A DNA stretch of 64,000 nucleotides from the NCBI RefSeq assembly GCF_019112525.1, contig NZ_CP077800.1, forward strand, positions 1,674,001 to 1,738,000. Reading direction: 5' to 3'. Below the pieces are notes generated by a model, which was given only the letters and a program-made list of their open reading frames with translations, did no database searches and had not been told where the DNA came from. The DNA comes from Modestobacter sp. L9-4. Lineage in GTDB: Bacteria; Actinomycetota; Actinomycetes; Mycobacteriales; Geodermatophilaceae. The position numbers and the translations under genes were made by a program. Within the stretch, counting starts at the first letter, position 1. Each line of letters begins with the position of its first letter. Of the stretch, positions 1 to 7,791 are shown piece after piece.

Positions 1-366
1 GGCCGAGGTGAGGACGGCGTCCTCGGTGCCGTAGTGCTCGGCGAGCTCGGCCTCCAGCGTCAGGTGCAGCCGCGTCGTCCCGTTGAGCATCCGGCTGCCG
101 GCGCTGCTGGTGCCGTACTGGCGCAGCGCGCCGACCGCGGCCTCGACGACCTGCGGGTCGCCGGCCAGGCCGAGGTAGTTGTTGGTGCCCAGGTTCACCC
201 GGGTGCGGCCGTCGTCGAACAGGGTCAGCGGCTGCGGCGCGCCCGCGGTGGGCACGGCATGGGTGGGCCGGCCCTCCTGGTCGTGGCGGCGCAGCAGGGC
301 GGCGAACTCGCTGCGCAGCAGCGGGGCGAACGGGTCGCGCCGGGCGGGGACCGGGTGGGCGTGCAC
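1..366 (-). CDS. Alpha-oxoamine synthase-family PLP enzyme, N-terminal part (runs off the window)
   Basis: The first 122 codons of a gene that continues beyond the left edge. It starts at GTG 366, with a GAGGAGGA ribosome site about 8 bases upstream. The protein contains NYLGLAGDP and GTSSAGSRMLNGT followed by H-x-x-LE-x-x-LA, the N-terminal signature of the family holding 8-amino-7-oxononanoate synthase, glycine C-acetyltransferase and 5-aminolevulinate synthase. These enzymes condense an amino acid with an acyl-CoA using pyridoxal phosphate. The Lys that binds the cofactor lies outside the window, so the exact substrate cannot be read. Confidence 0.85.
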   Translation of the reverse strand, partial: MHAHPVPARRDPFAPLLRSEFAALLRRHDQEGRPTHAVPTAGAPQPLTLFDDGRTRVNLGTNNYLGLAGDPQVVEAAVGALRQYGTSSAGSRMLNGTTRLHLTLEAELAEHYGTEDAVLTSA

Positions 367-537
367 GAGCTGGGTTCCTCCTCGTCGCCGCGAGGGGCCG
401 CAGCGGTGCTCCACCGACCCTGGCGGCCCGCACGCTCCGTGGTCAACGACGGTCGCCCGGTCCGGTCGGGGGTCACCCGACCCGGCGACACGCCCGTCCC
501 CCGCGCACGCCCCGTGACGGCGCGCGACGCAGCCGAC

Positions 538-553
538 CGGGTGACGTCACCCG
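538..553. promoter_or_regulatory. 16-bp perfect palindrome around TGACGTCA
   Basis: CGGGTGACGTCACCCG is a perfect palindrome in the 230-base gap between mshA and the oxoamine synthase gene. It is about 170 bases upstream of the latter and could be an operator for a dimeric regulator. No regulator is identified, and a chance palindrome in GC-rich DNA is possible. Confidence 0.3.
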
Positions 554-563
554 ACCGTGCCCA

Positions 564-587
564 CCCGGCCGGGCTCACCCGGCCGGG
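564..587 (-). terminator. Possible mshA terminator hairpin
   Basis: Two copies of the self-complementary CCCGGCCGGG separated by a 4-base loop lie just after the mshA stop codon. They can fold as a 10-bp stem. There is no T-tract. Confidence 0.4.
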
Positions 588-596
588 CTCGACCGG

Positions 597-1991
597 TCAG
601 CGGGCGCGCAGCCTCATCGGCGCGCGGTAGCGGTCGCCGGAGCCGCGGGTGAGCTGCCGCGTGGCCCGGCCGGGGTCGGCAGCGGTGCGCATCTCGGCCA
701 TCGCCGCGGCGTAGGCGTCGACGAGGGAGTCGGTGGTGCGGTCCCAGCTGAAGGCGCTCGCGTGCCGGCGGGCGCCGACGGCCAGCAGCTCGTGCCGGGC
801 CAGCACCCCGCGGACGGCGGCGGCGTAGTCCTCGGGGTCGCGGCTGTCGACCAGCAGGCCGGAGACGCCGTCGGCGACGGCGGTGGGCAGGCCGCCGACC
901 GCCGCGGCCACGACCGGCGTGCCGCAGGCCTGCGCCTCCAGGGCGACCAGGCCGAAGGACTCGTTGTGGCTGGGGACGACGGCCACGTCGGCGGCCCGGT
1001 AGTGGTCGGCCAGCTGCTCGGCCCGCTGCGGGGGCAGGAAGCGCACCACGTCGGTGATGCCCAGGGAGACGGCCAGCTCCTGCAGCCGCTGCGGCTCGGC
1101 CAGCCCGGAGCCGCTGGGGGCACCGACGACGAGCACCTGCAGGCGACTGCGCAGCGCCGGGTCGGAGGCGAGCATCCGCGCGGCGGTCTCCAGCAGCAGG
1201 TCGGGGGCCTTCAGCGGCTGGATCCGGCCCACGAACAGCAGGACGACGGCGTCCGCGGGCACCCCGATGCGCTCCCGGGCCCCGCGCCGGTCGCCGGGGG
1301 TGAAGCGCTGCAGGTCGACCCCGGGCGGGACGACCAGGGTGCGCCGGGGGTCGGCGCCGTAGAAGTCGACGAGCTGCCGGGCCTCCTCGGCGGTGTTGGC
1401 CACCAGCCGGTCGGCCTCGGCGACGACCTGCTCTTCACCGATCACCCGGGCGCGCGGCTCGGGCTCGTCGCCCTCGGCCAGCGCGGCGTTCTTCACCTTG
1501 GCCAGGGTGTGCGCCGAGTGCACCAGCGGCACGCCCCACCGGTCACGGGCCAGCCAGCCGACCTGGCCCGACAGCCAGTAGTGGGAGTGGACGACGTCGA
1601 AGTGGCCCGGCTCGTGCCGGGCCTCCTCGCGCAGGACGGCGGCAGTGAAGGCGCACATCTGCGCAGGCAGGTCGGCCTTGCCCAGCCCCTCGAACGGGCC
1701 GGCGCTGACGTGCCGCACCGACACCCCGGGGACCATCTCGACCACGGGCGGCTGCTCGCTGGAGGTGGCCCGGGTGAAGACGTCGACGGCGATGCCGCGC
1801 TCGGCGAGGCGACGGGAGACCTCGACGACGTAGACGTTCATGCCGCCGGCGTCACCGGCACCGGGCTGCTCCAGCGGGCTCGTGTGCACCGACAGCGTCG
1901 CCACCCGGCGGGGCAGCAGCGGGCCGGCCGACCCGGGCACCGGCCCGGCCCGCCACGGCGTGGGCTGGCGGGGGGAACGGCGAGCGGGCAC
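597..1991 (-). CDS. mshA: D-inositol-3-phosphate glycosyltransferase MshA
   Basis: First step of mycothiol synthesis: transfer of GlcNAc from UDP-GlcNAc to 1L-myo-inositol 1-phosphate. A GT-B fold protein of 464 residues. The N-terminal strand [19 protein letters not shown] runs into GGMNVYV, the glycine-rich loop typical of MshA. The retaining GT4 E-x7-E motif is present as [10 protein letters not shown] (Glu344/Glu352). The start is GTG 1991 because GGGGGAGGAG lies 5 bases before it. The reading frame stays open to an ATG at 2063, but that extension encodes a 15-bp tandem repeat (RQRPG units) and has no ribosome site. The upstream SDR gene is divergent. Confidence 0.95.
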   Translation of the reverse strand: MPARRSPRQPTPWRAGPVPGSAGPLLPRRVATLSVHTSPLEQPGAGDAGGMNVYVVEVSRRLAERGIAVDVFTRATSSEQPPVVEMVPGVSVRHVSAGPFEGLGKADLPAQMCAFTAAVLREEARHEPGHFDVVHSHYWLSGQVGWLARDRWGVPLVHSAHTLAKVKNAALAEGDEPEPRARVIGEEQVVAEADRLVANTAEEARQLVDFYGADPRRTLVVPPGVDLQRFTPGDRRGARERIGVPADAVVLLFVGRIQPLKAPDLLLETAARMLASDPALRSRLQVLVVGAPSGSGLAEPQRLQELAVSLGITDVVRFLPPQRAEQLADHYRAADVAVVPSHNESFGLVALEAQACGTPVVAAAVGGLPTAVADGVSGLLVDSRDPEDYAAAVRGVLARHELLAVGARRHASAFSWDRTTDSLVDAYAAAMAEMRTAADPGRATRQLTRGSGDRYRAPMRLRAR

Positions 1992-2021
1992 GGAACTCCT
2001 CCCCCGCTCGGGCTCCGGCCA

Positions 2022-2066
2022 GCCGGGACGCTGCCTGCCGGGACGTTGCCTGCTGGGACGCATGTG
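2022..2066. repeat. 15-bp tandem repeat, about 2.6 copies
   Basis: GCCGGGACGCTGCCT, then a one-mismatch copy, then a degenerate third copy, between mshA and the divergent SDR gene. In the mshA frame it would encode repeated RQRPG, which argues that the longer mshA frame is not translated. Confidence 0.7.
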
Positions 2067-2121
2067 GCTGGTGTGGCACCCGGTCGGGCACCCCTGTCTC
2101 GTTCTCAGTGTGCAACAGCGT

Positions 2122-2127
2122 CAGGAT
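2122..2127 (+). promoter_or_regulatory. -10 element CAGGAT for a leaderless SDR transcript
   Basis: CAGGAT sits 6 bases before ATG 2134, so transcription would begin at or next to the start codon. No convincing -35 is seen. Confidence 0.4.
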
Positions 2128-2133
2128 GGCCAC

Positions 2134-2910
2134 ATGTCCAGCCCCGAGCTCCCGCCGTCCTCCTCCCGCGCCCAGGGCCGCGTGGCCGTCGTGACCGGTG
2201 CCTCCAGCGGCATCGGCGCCGCCACCGCAGAGCGGCTGGCCGCCGACGGGTTCACCGTCGTGCTCGCCGCCCGCCGGGTCGACCGGCTGACCGCGCTGGC
2301 CAACCGGATCGGTGGCCGCGCGGTGGCCCTCGACGTGACCGACCAGGCCTCCGTCGACGCCCTCGCCGCGGGGCTCGACCGGGTCGACGTCCTGGTCAAC
2401 AACGCAGGTGGGGCCTTCGACACCGCCGCCGTGGCCGACGCCGACCTCGACTCGTGGCAGCGCACCTACGACGTCAACGTGCTCGGCACCGTGCGGGTGA
2501 CCCGGGCGCTGCTGCCGGCGCTGCGGGCCTCCGGCGCCGGCGACGTCGTCTTCATGAGCTCGACGGCGGCACTGATCAGCTACGAGGGCGGGGCCAGCTA
2601 CACCGCCGCCAAGCACGGGGTGCACACGCTGGCCGAGACGCTGCGGCTGGAGCTGGCCGGTGAGCCGGTGCGGGTGATGGAGATCGCGCCCGGGATGGTC
2701 AAGACCGAGGAGTTCACGCTCAACCGCACCCGGTCGCAGGAGAAGTACGACGCCGTCTACCGCGGGGTGCGGGAGCCGCTGACCGCCGCGGACGTCGCCG
2801 ACGTCGTGAGCTGGGTCGTCACCCGGCCGCACCACGTGAACGTCGACCTGCTCGTCGTCCGCCCCCTGGCCCAGGCCGCCCAGCACAAGGTCGTCCGCGA
2901 CGCCGAGTGA
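2134..2910 (+). CDS. Short-chain dehydrogenase/reductase (classical SDR)
   Basis: A 258-residue NAD(P)-dependent oxidoreductase. The cofactor motif TGASSGIG is at residues 21-28, NNAGG follows strand 4, and the catalytic Ser and Tyr-x-x-x-Lys appear in MSST and YTAAK. The length is typical for the family, close to the YdfG type acting on hydroxy acids and small alcohols; the substrate is not evident. The start is ATG 2134, directly downstream of a -10-like element. The frame is open further upstream but covers the mshA promoter region. A long perfect hairpin follows the stop. Confidence 0.9.
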   Translation: MSSPELPPSSSRAQGRVAVVTGASSGIGAATAERLAADGFTVVLAARRVDRLTALANRIGGRAVALDVTDQASVDALAAGLDRVDVLVNNAGGAFDTAAVADADLDSWQRTYDVNVLGTVRVTRALLPALRASGAGDVVFMSSTAALISYEGGASYTAAKHGVHTLAETLRLELAGEPVRVMEIAPGMVKTEEFTLNRTRSQEKYDAVYRGVREPLTAADVADVVSWVVTRPHHVNVDLLVVRPLAQAAQHKVVRDAE

Positions 2911-2963
2911 GCCCGATGGAGTCCCAGCGCTCGGTCCCCGTAGCGCTGGGACTCCATCAGGGC
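2911..2963 (+). terminator. Very strong terminator-like hairpin
   Basis: A 17-bp perfect inverted repeat (arms 2915-2931 and 2942-2958, loop 10) begins one base after the SDR stop, with GCCC/GGGC pairing outside it and then CTTTTAT. The run of T after the stem fits intrinsic termination, which is uncommon at such GC content. Confidence 0.85.
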
Positions 2964-2999
2964 TTTTATCGAGACGACTCCGTCCGGGATGATCGACCG

Positions 3000-3473
3000 G
3001 TGACCACTCAGGACGTGCAGGTCCGACCGGCGGTGACCGCCGACCACGCGGCGGTGCGCGCGCTGGCCGGCGAGCTGACCAGCGGGGTCTCCACCTGGCG
3101 TCCCGCGGACGGGGTGGCTGCCGCGGCGGCGAGCTGGGTGGCCGACGCCTGCAGGGCCGCGGACGACGACGACCACGTGCTGCTGGTGGCCTGCGACCCG
3201 GACGACGGGCTGGTCGGGTTCGCCGGGGCCAGCGCCCGTCGGCACTTCAGCGGCGAGCAGGAGGCCTACCTGGGCGAGCTGGTCGTGGCACCGGCCGACC
3301 GTCGGCGCGGCGTGGCCAGCCGACTGGTCGCCGGGGTCGAGGCGTGGGCCCGCTCCCGCGGCCTGCACCGGGTCACGCTGGACACCGGCACAGCCAACAC
3401 CGCGGCCCGGGAGCTGTACGAGCGACTCGGCTACAACGCCGAACAGGTCACGCTGACCCGCGCAATCGGCTGA
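3000..3473 (+). CDS. GNAT-family N-acetyltransferase
   Basis: A 157-residue protein with the acetyl-CoA binding motif A at residues ~98-112 (VVAPADRRRGVASRLV) and motif B ending in a typical ARELYERLGY. The acceptor substrate is unknown. GTG 3000 is chosen because it falls after the preceding hairpin; the longer frame from 2907 would translate the hairpin. The stop codon lies inside the first unit of an 8-bp tandem repeat. Confidence 0.85.
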   Translation: MTTQDVQVRPAVTADHAAVRALAGELTSGVSTWRPADGVAAAAASWVADACRAADDDDHVLLVACDPDDGLVGFAGASARRHFSGEQEAYLGELVVAPADRRRGVASRLVAGVEAWARSRGLHRVTLDTGTANTAARELYERLGYNAEQVTLTRAIG

Positions 3474-3522
3474 GCGGCTGAGCGGCTGAGCGGCTGAGCG
3501 GCTGAGCGGCTGAGCGGCTGAC
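3468..3522. repeat. 8-bp tandem repeat, 6.75 units (GGCTGAGC)
   Basis: Six perfect copies of GGCTGAGC plus a partial seventh run from the last codon of the acetyltransferase gene into the intergenic region. It borders the AT-richer HEPN gene. Slippage would change copy number without altering the protein much, because a TGA occurs in the first unit. Confidence 0.95.
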
Positions 3523-3614
3523 AACGTTTCATGCGCCATGACATTGCAACCGCTGAACGGCGATACAAGCGGTTACACCTCCCGTGGTCGGGACGCGACC
3601 AGTGTCATCTCCAC

Positions 3615-3620
3615 TACGGT
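3615..3620 (+). promoter_or_regulatory. -10 element TACGGT for the HEPN-like gene
   Basis: TACGGT is 6 bases before ATG 3627, the same spacing as many native genes here, and there is no ribosome site. It suggests leaderless expression of the acquired gene. Confidence 0.5.
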
Positions 3621-3626
3621 CACAGC

Positions 3627-4244
3627 ATGGACATACCACCGGCGGACCCCATTCCGGCATGGTTCACCCCCTTTGCCGAACAGGTCTACCTTCGCGAACT
3701 CCTGCAGCAAGCTGAGTACCTCCAGGTGGCATATCTGAATCTGGTAGAGGTCTTCAATGATCGCGAGCTCGATTCGCGCGTGAACATGGCATTCAGCCAA
3801 GCGCTCGCCATGGTCGGAGCAGCCGCCTCGATGTCGAAGATCCTGTGGCCCCCGACAAGAAACGTTGACTCGCGCGCAAGGGGGCATGCAATCCGAACGA
3901 GGCTTGGAATTGATGAGACGTCCTTACTGCATGACCGAGCGGTGAGGAACGACTTCGAGCACTTCGATGAACGCCTAGATGAATTTTTCCAGTCTGGACG
4001 CACCAACATCTTTGATAGAGCACTCACACCCGTCGAGATGCTTCCTCTAGGCCCCTACTTCGACCCACCGCCAGGCTCGTCCGGTGATGGTGGCGCCATC
4101 TTCCGACTCATCGACCCCGTTGCTGGAACCATCGCCGTACTTGGCCACAGCATCGGTATCGATGAACTTCATGCTGCAAGTGGTGACGTGTACCGAGCAG
4201 CGGTTAAGCGTTTCGAGGAAATCGATCGAACCCTGCGGAGCTAA
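3627..4244 (+). CDS. HEPN-like protein of unknown function in an AT-richer patch
   Basis: A 205-residue protein I cannot assign to a named family. It is predicted mostly helical in its first 150 residues and carries RNDFEHFDERLDEF at about residues 112-125. R-N-x-x-x-H matches the HEPN active-site signature found in toxin, abortive-infection and CRISPR-associated RNases. Codon use is unlike the neighbours: many A/T-ending codons and roughly 50-55% GC against well over 70% around it. No antitoxin or nucleotidyltransferase partner is adjacent. The ATG at 3627 follows a -10 element; an in-frame ATG at 3531 would add 32 residues but has no ribosome site. Likely horizontally acquired; a role in defence is inference. 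Confidence 0.7.
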   Translation: MDIPPADPIPAWFTPFAEQVYLRELLQQAEYLQVAYLNLVEVFNDRELDSRVNMAFSQALAMVGAAASMSKILWPPTRNVDSRARGHAIRTRLGIDETSLLHDRAVRNDFEHFDERLDEFFQSGRTNIFDRALTPVEMLPLGPYFDPPPGSSGDGGAIFRLIDPVAGTIAVLGHSIGIDELHAASGDVYRAAVKRFEEIDRTLRS

Positions 4245-4253
4245 CTACTCCGC
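4235..4253. terminator. Hairpin spanning two convergent stop codons
   Basis: GCGGAG (4235-4240) and CTCCGC (4248-4253) with a 7-base loop. The TAA of the HEPN-like gene and the TAG of the opposing gene lie in the loop. Confidence 0.5.
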
Positions 4254-4526
4254 GTGGTGGAGGAGGACCTCGTAGGCCCTCGCCACGCGGGCGGGGTCGG
4301 CGGCGGTGCCGCTGCGGTCGAACAGCGACTGCGCGTCGGTGACCTCCGCGGTGGTCGCCGTCCCGGAGTTGAGCACCCGGGAGATCAGGCCGGACAGGGC
4401 CGCGTCGGCCTCGACGCGGGCCATCCACCCGGTCAGCTGCCGGGGGTCGGCCGGCATCGGCGCGGGCGTGCGGAGCGCGTCGTACAGCGCGCCGAGCTGC
4501 AGCGACTCGTCCGGGCGCATGCTCAC
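4245..4526 (-). CDS. Small hypothetical protein coupled to murB
   Basis: A 93-residue acidic helical protein with no family I recognise. Its GTG start overlaps the murB stop as GTGA, so it is probably translated by ribosomes finishing murB. The sequence has no transmembrane segment, signal peptide or Cys pair. GC content is normal for the genome, unlike the adjacent HEPN-like gene, so the acquired segment appears to end here. Confidence 0.75.
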   Translation of the reverse strand: MSMRPDESLQLGALYDALRTPAPMPADPRQLTGWMARVEADAALSGLISRVLNSGTATTAEVTDAQSLFDRSGTAADPARVARAYEVLLHHAE

Positions 4527-5557
4527 GGCCGCACCTGCGTGGGCTCGGGCACCAGCGTGACGCCGAACTGCGTGCGCACCGCGGCCACGACCTCACCGGC
4601 GAAGGACATCAGCTCCGCGGCGGTCGCGCCGGGCTCGGTGGTCAGCGCCAAGCTGTGCCGCGACGACGTCCCGACCCGGCCCGCCCGCGTGCCCTTGCCG
4701 TAGCCGGAGTGCTGCACCAGCCAGGCCGCGCTGAGCTTCACCTGCGCGGCACCGTCGGCGCCGGTGCCGGCCGGCCAGGACGGGCACTCGGGCACCGCGG
4801 TGCCCACCGGCACGACCGGGTTGGTGAAGAAGGACCCGGCGCTGCGGGAGTCGGGGTCGGCGGGGTCCCAGACCATGCCCTTGCCGCGGCGCAGCTCCAG
4901 CACGGCGTCGCGCACCTGCGCCAGCGGCGCGGTGTCGCCCAGCTCGACACCCAGCTTCTTCGCCAGCTCCGCGTAGCTGACCGGGCTGGAGGAGTCCGAG
5001 GGCCGCAGCGCGAAGGTCACCGACAGGACGACGAAGACGCCGGGGCGGGACTTGAGCATGCTCTCGCGGTAGGCGAAGGCCAGGTCGGCGGGCGTCAGCA
5101 CCCGCTCGGCCCGCGCCGTCCGGTCCCAGACGCGCACGGCGGTGATCAGCGCGGCGACCTCCTGGCCGTACGCGCCGACGTTCTGCACCGGGGTGGCGCC
5201 GGTGGAGCCCGGGATGCCCGACAGCGCCTCCATGCCGGCCAGCTGCTCGGCGACGGTGAGGGCGACCAGGTCGTCCCAGTACTCCCCGGCCTCGACCTCG
5301 AGCTCCACGCCGTCGGCGGTGTCGGTGCGCGCGACCCCGCGGCTGCGCACCAGGACGACGTCGCCGGGCCAGCCGCTGTCGGGGGCGACGATGTTCGAGC
5401 CACCGCCGAGCACCAGCAGCGGGCGGCCGGCGTCGTCGGCGTCCCGGACGGCGGCGACCAGCTCGGCACGGGTGGAGACCTCGACCAGCCGGTCGATCGG
5501 ACCGCCGACCCCCAGGGTGGTCAGGTCCGAGAGGCGGGCGTCCCGGCGTTCCTGCAC
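4523..5557 (-). CDS. murB: UDP-N-acetylmuramate dehydrogenase MurB
   Basis: NADPH- and FAD-dependent reduction of UDP-GlcNAc-enolpyruvate to UDP-MurNAc in peptidoglycan synthesis. 344 residues. TTLGVGGP near the N-terminus, the FAD-binding VLGGGSNIV, and GIPGSTGATPVQNVGAYGQE are the classical MurB signatures. The catalytic Ser lies in SAGSFFTNPV and the C-terminal Glu in LVPEPTQ. The start GTG 5557 gives the usual N-terminus; the open frame upstream to 5746 overlaps the divergent methyltransferase promoter and has low-complexity content. It overlaps the following small gene by 4 bases. Confidence 0.95.
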   Translation of the reverse strand: MQERRDARLSDLTTLGVGGPIDRLVEVSTRAELVAAVRDADDAGRPLLVLGGGSNIVAPDSGWPGDVVLVRSRGVARTDTADGVELEVEAGEYWDDLVALTVAEQLAGMEALSGIPGSTGATPVQNVGAYGQEVAALITAVRVWDRTARAERVLTPADLAFAYRESMLKSRPGVFVVLSVTFALRPSDSSSPVSYAELAKKLGVELGDTAPLAQVRDAVLELRRGKGMVWDPADPDSRSAGSFFTNPVVPVGTAVPECPSWPAGTGADGAAQVKLSAAWLVQHSGYGKGTRAGRVGTSSRHSLALTTEPGATAAELMSFAGEVVAAVRTQFGVTLVPEPTQVRP

Positions 5558-5583
5558 GCACCCACGGTAACGGCCCGTGCGGC

Positions 5584-5589
5584 TAACCT
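5584..5589 (+). promoter_or_regulatory. -10 element TAACCT, leaderless methyltransferase start
   Basis: TAACCT ends 8 bases before GTG 5598. With no ribosome site present, this supports a leaderless mRNA beginning at the GTG. Confidence 0.6.
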
Positions 5590-5597
5590 CGTCGTCC

Positions 5598-6443
5598 GTG
5601 AGCGACCACACCCAGCGTGCGTCGCTGCCACCGGTGCGCAAGGTGCCGAAGCTGGCCGCCGGCCGGGCCCGCGCACTGGGTCTGCCGACCCGCGGCACCA
5701 CCAACGCCAACCGGCTGCGCCGGGTCGACCGCTGGCTGGTGGCCACCCAGGTCGCCCGGCTGCGCGACGCCGCCCGGCCGCTGGTGGTCGACCTGGGCTA
5801 CGGCGCGTCGGCGGTGACCACGCTGGAGCTGGTGGACCGGCTGGCCCCGGAGATCGAGCGCCTGGAGGTCGTCGGGCTGGAGATCGACCCGGAGCGGGTG
5901 ACCGCGGTGGCCGGGGACTGCGACCCGCCGCGGGTGGACTTCCGGCTCGGCGGGTTCGAGCTGGCCGGGCTGGCACCGGTGCTGGTGCGGGCGTTCAACG
6001 TGCTGCGCCAGTACGACGAGGAGTCCGCCGCCCGCGCCTGGGACACCATGCGCGGCGCGCTCGCCCCGGGCGGGCTGCTGGTCGAGGGCACCTGCGACGA
6101 GTGGGGACGACGGGCGACGTGGGTGGCCCTGGACAGCGACGGCCCGCTCACCCTGACCCTCGCCGCCCGGGTGTCGGACCTCGACCGGCCCTCCGACCTG
6201 GCCGAACGGCTGCCCAAGGCGCTGATCCACCACAACGTGCCGGGGCAGCCGGTGCACGCCTTCCTCACCGCGTTCGACGCCGCGTGGGCGGCCGCGGCGG
6301 GGCTGTCGGCGTTCGGGCCGCGGCAGCGCTGGGCGGCGGCGTGCGAGGCGCTGTCCGCCGACGGCTGGCCGCTGCTGGGCCCGACCCGGCGCTGGCGGCA
6401 CGGCGAGGTCACGGTGCGCTGGTCGGCGGTCGCCCCGACGTGA
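5598..6443 (+). CDS. Class I SAM-dependent methyltransferase-like protein
   Basis: A 281-residue protein with a Rossmann SAM-binding core: motif I as VVDLGYGASAVTTLEL, the acidic strand-2 end as VVGLEIDPERV, and a later LRQYDEE segment where the class often has its catalytic region. It is related to actinobacterial proteins annotated only as class I methyltransferases, and the substrate is unknown. It is divergent from murB, and its last 35 bases overlap the convergent TetR gene. GTG 5598 is set by the -10 element. Confidence 0.75.
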   Translation: MSDHTQRASLPPVRKVPKLAAGRARALGLPTRGTTNANRLRRVDRWLVATQVARLRDAARPLVVDLGYGASAVTTLELVDRLAPEIERLEVVGLEIDPERVTAVAGDCDPPRVDFRLGGFELAGLAPVLVRAFNVLRQYDEESAARAWDTMRGALAPGGLLVEGTCDEWGRRATWVALDSDGPLTLTLAARVSDLDRPSDLAERLPKALIHHNVPGQPVHAFLTAFDAAWAAAAGLSAFGPRQRWAAACEALSADGWPLLGPTRRWRHGEVTVRWSAVAPT

Positions 6444-6993
6444 CCGGGGGCTCCCCCAGCTCCGCCACGAACGTCGCCCAGGCCGCATCGACGCGGTCGG
6501 TGTCGCCCGTGGCGTCCAGGTCGACGACCAGCCCGCGGACGACCGCGAGCACCAGCGTCGCCAGCTCGGGCCGCCCGATCGTGGCCAGGCCCTCCTGCAG
6601 CGGGCCGAGCCAGTCGGTCGTGGCCTCCCGCCGGAAGCCGGGCCACAGCCGCTGCTCGGCGTCCTCACGCAGCCGGTTGAACACCGCCAGGTAGCGCTGC
6701 CCCTCGGGCCCGGTCATGCCGGCCCAGGCGCGGGCCAGCGTCGTCCGGTAGTCCTCGTCCGGGCGCACGCGGAGCAGGGCCTCCCAGTCCCGCCGCTGGC
6801 GGGCGCGGGCGCGCTGCAGCACCGCGCGGAGCAGCGCCTCCTTCGTGCCGAAGTGGTACAGCAGCATCCGGGACGAGGTCCCGGTGGCGGTGGCGAACGG
6901 CTCGAGGCGGTCGGGCAGCCCGCCGGCCAGTGCCGCGTCGGTGCACGCCTCCAGCAGCCGGTCGGCGATCTCCGGCTGCCGCTGTCGCCCCAT
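6409..6993 (-). CDS. TetR-family transcriptional regulator
   Basis: 194 residues. The N-terminal helix-turn-helix occupies about residues 8-55, ending in the recognition stretch SSRMLLYHFGTKEALL, typical of TetR proteins. The C-terminal ligand domain resembles TetR_C members in mid-length. It is divergent from the alpha/beta hydrolase gene with 73 bases between the starts, so it probably represses that gene and itself. The 3' end overlaps the methyltransferase gene on the other strand. Confidence 0.88.
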   Translation of the reverse strand: MGRQRQPEIADRLLEACTDAALAGGLPDRLEPFATATGTSSRMLLYHFGTKEALLRAVLQRARARQRRDWEALLRVRPDEDYRTTLARAWAGMTGPEGQRYLAVFNRLREDAEQRLWPGFRREATTDWLGPLQEGLATIGRPELATLVLAVVRGLVVDLDATGDTDRVDAAWATFVAELGEPPVTSGRPPTSAP

Positions 6994-7066
6994 GCGCCGA
7001 TCTTTTCGCGTAACTGGCGGTACGTCTAGCGTCGTCGGTGTCCGTCCGGCGACGTGGAGGTCAGCG

Positions 7067-7753
7067 ATGAGAGTGGTGTTCGTGCACGGGGCGTGCGTGC
7101 GGGACGGCGCGTGGTGGTGGCACCGCACCGCCGAGCTGCTGGCGGCGCGTGGCGTGACCAGCGTGGCGCCCGCGCTGCCCAGCTGCGGGGAGACCGGGCA
7201 GGCGGGCCTCGGCCTCGACGACGACGTCGCCGCCGTCCGGCACGTGCTGCAGGGCAGCGACGAGCCCACCGTCGTGGTGGGCCACAGCTACGGCGGCATC
7301 GTCATCGCCGAGGCCGCCGTCGGCGTCAGCGCGGTGCGGCACCTGGTCGCGGTGTCCAGCTACCTGCCCGTCGTCGGGGAGAGCCTGTCCACCTTCGGCC
7401 CCCCGGAGCCGGCCCCGTTCCTGGACGTCGACCCCGCCGCCGGCACGTTCGGCGTCCGGCCCGGGCTGCTCACCGAGACCTTCCTGCAGGACTGCCCCGA
7501 GGTGGCCGACGACGCCCTCGCCCGGCTCGCCCGGCAGACCCTGTCGGTGGTGGGCCAGCCGGTGCAGGTGACCGCCTGGCAGGACGTGCCGTCGACCTAC
7601 CTGGTGTGCGCGCAGGACCGGGGCACCCCCGCCGCGGCGCAGCGGGAGTTCGCCCGCCGCGCCGGCACCGTCGTCGAGCTCGACGCCGGGCACCACCCGT
7701 TCCTCTCCCGGCCGCGGGAGGTGGCCGACCTCCTGCTCGGCCTGCCGGTCTGA
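7067..7753 (+). CDS. Alpha/beta hydrolase
   Basis: A 228-residue esterase-like protein. VFVHGACVRDGAWWW forms the oxyanion-loop region, GHSYGG the nucleophile elbow (Ser), and AGHHPF carries the catalytic His; the acid is probably Asp in CAQDRGTP. This matches the plant methylesterase/salicylate-esterase-like branch of the superfamily. A GGAGG site lies 6 bases before ATG 7067. The divergent TetR gene is the likely regulator. Confidence 0.88.
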   Translation: MRVVFVHGACVRDGAWWWHRTAELLAARGVTSVAPALPSCGETGQAGLGLDDDVAAVRHVLQGSDEPTVVVGHSYGGIVIAEAAVGVSAVRHLVAVSSYLPVVGESLSTFGPPEPAPFLDVDPAAGTFGVRPGLLTETFLQDCPEVADDALARLARQTLSVVGQPVQVTAWQDVPSTYLVCAQDRGTPAAAQREFARRAGTVVELDAGHHPFLSRPREVADLLLGLPV

Positions 7754-7791
7754 CGGGCGCCCGCCGGCCTCACGCCTCGAGCACCACGCGG

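Noticed and set aside
597-2063. Longer MshA starting at ATG 2063
   Set aside because: The extra 24 residues are encoded partly by a 15-bp tandem repeat and have no ribosome site, whereas GTG 1991 follows GGGGGAGGAG closely.
762-2663. A 633-codon plus-strand frame opposite mshA
   Set aside because: Low-complexity shadow of mshA running into the SDR gene in the wrong frame; no start signals or motifs.
3531-3626. N-terminal extension of the HEPN-like protein from ATG 3531
   Set aside because: No ribosome site or -10 element precedes it, while ATG 3627 has TACGGT at the spacing used by other genes here.
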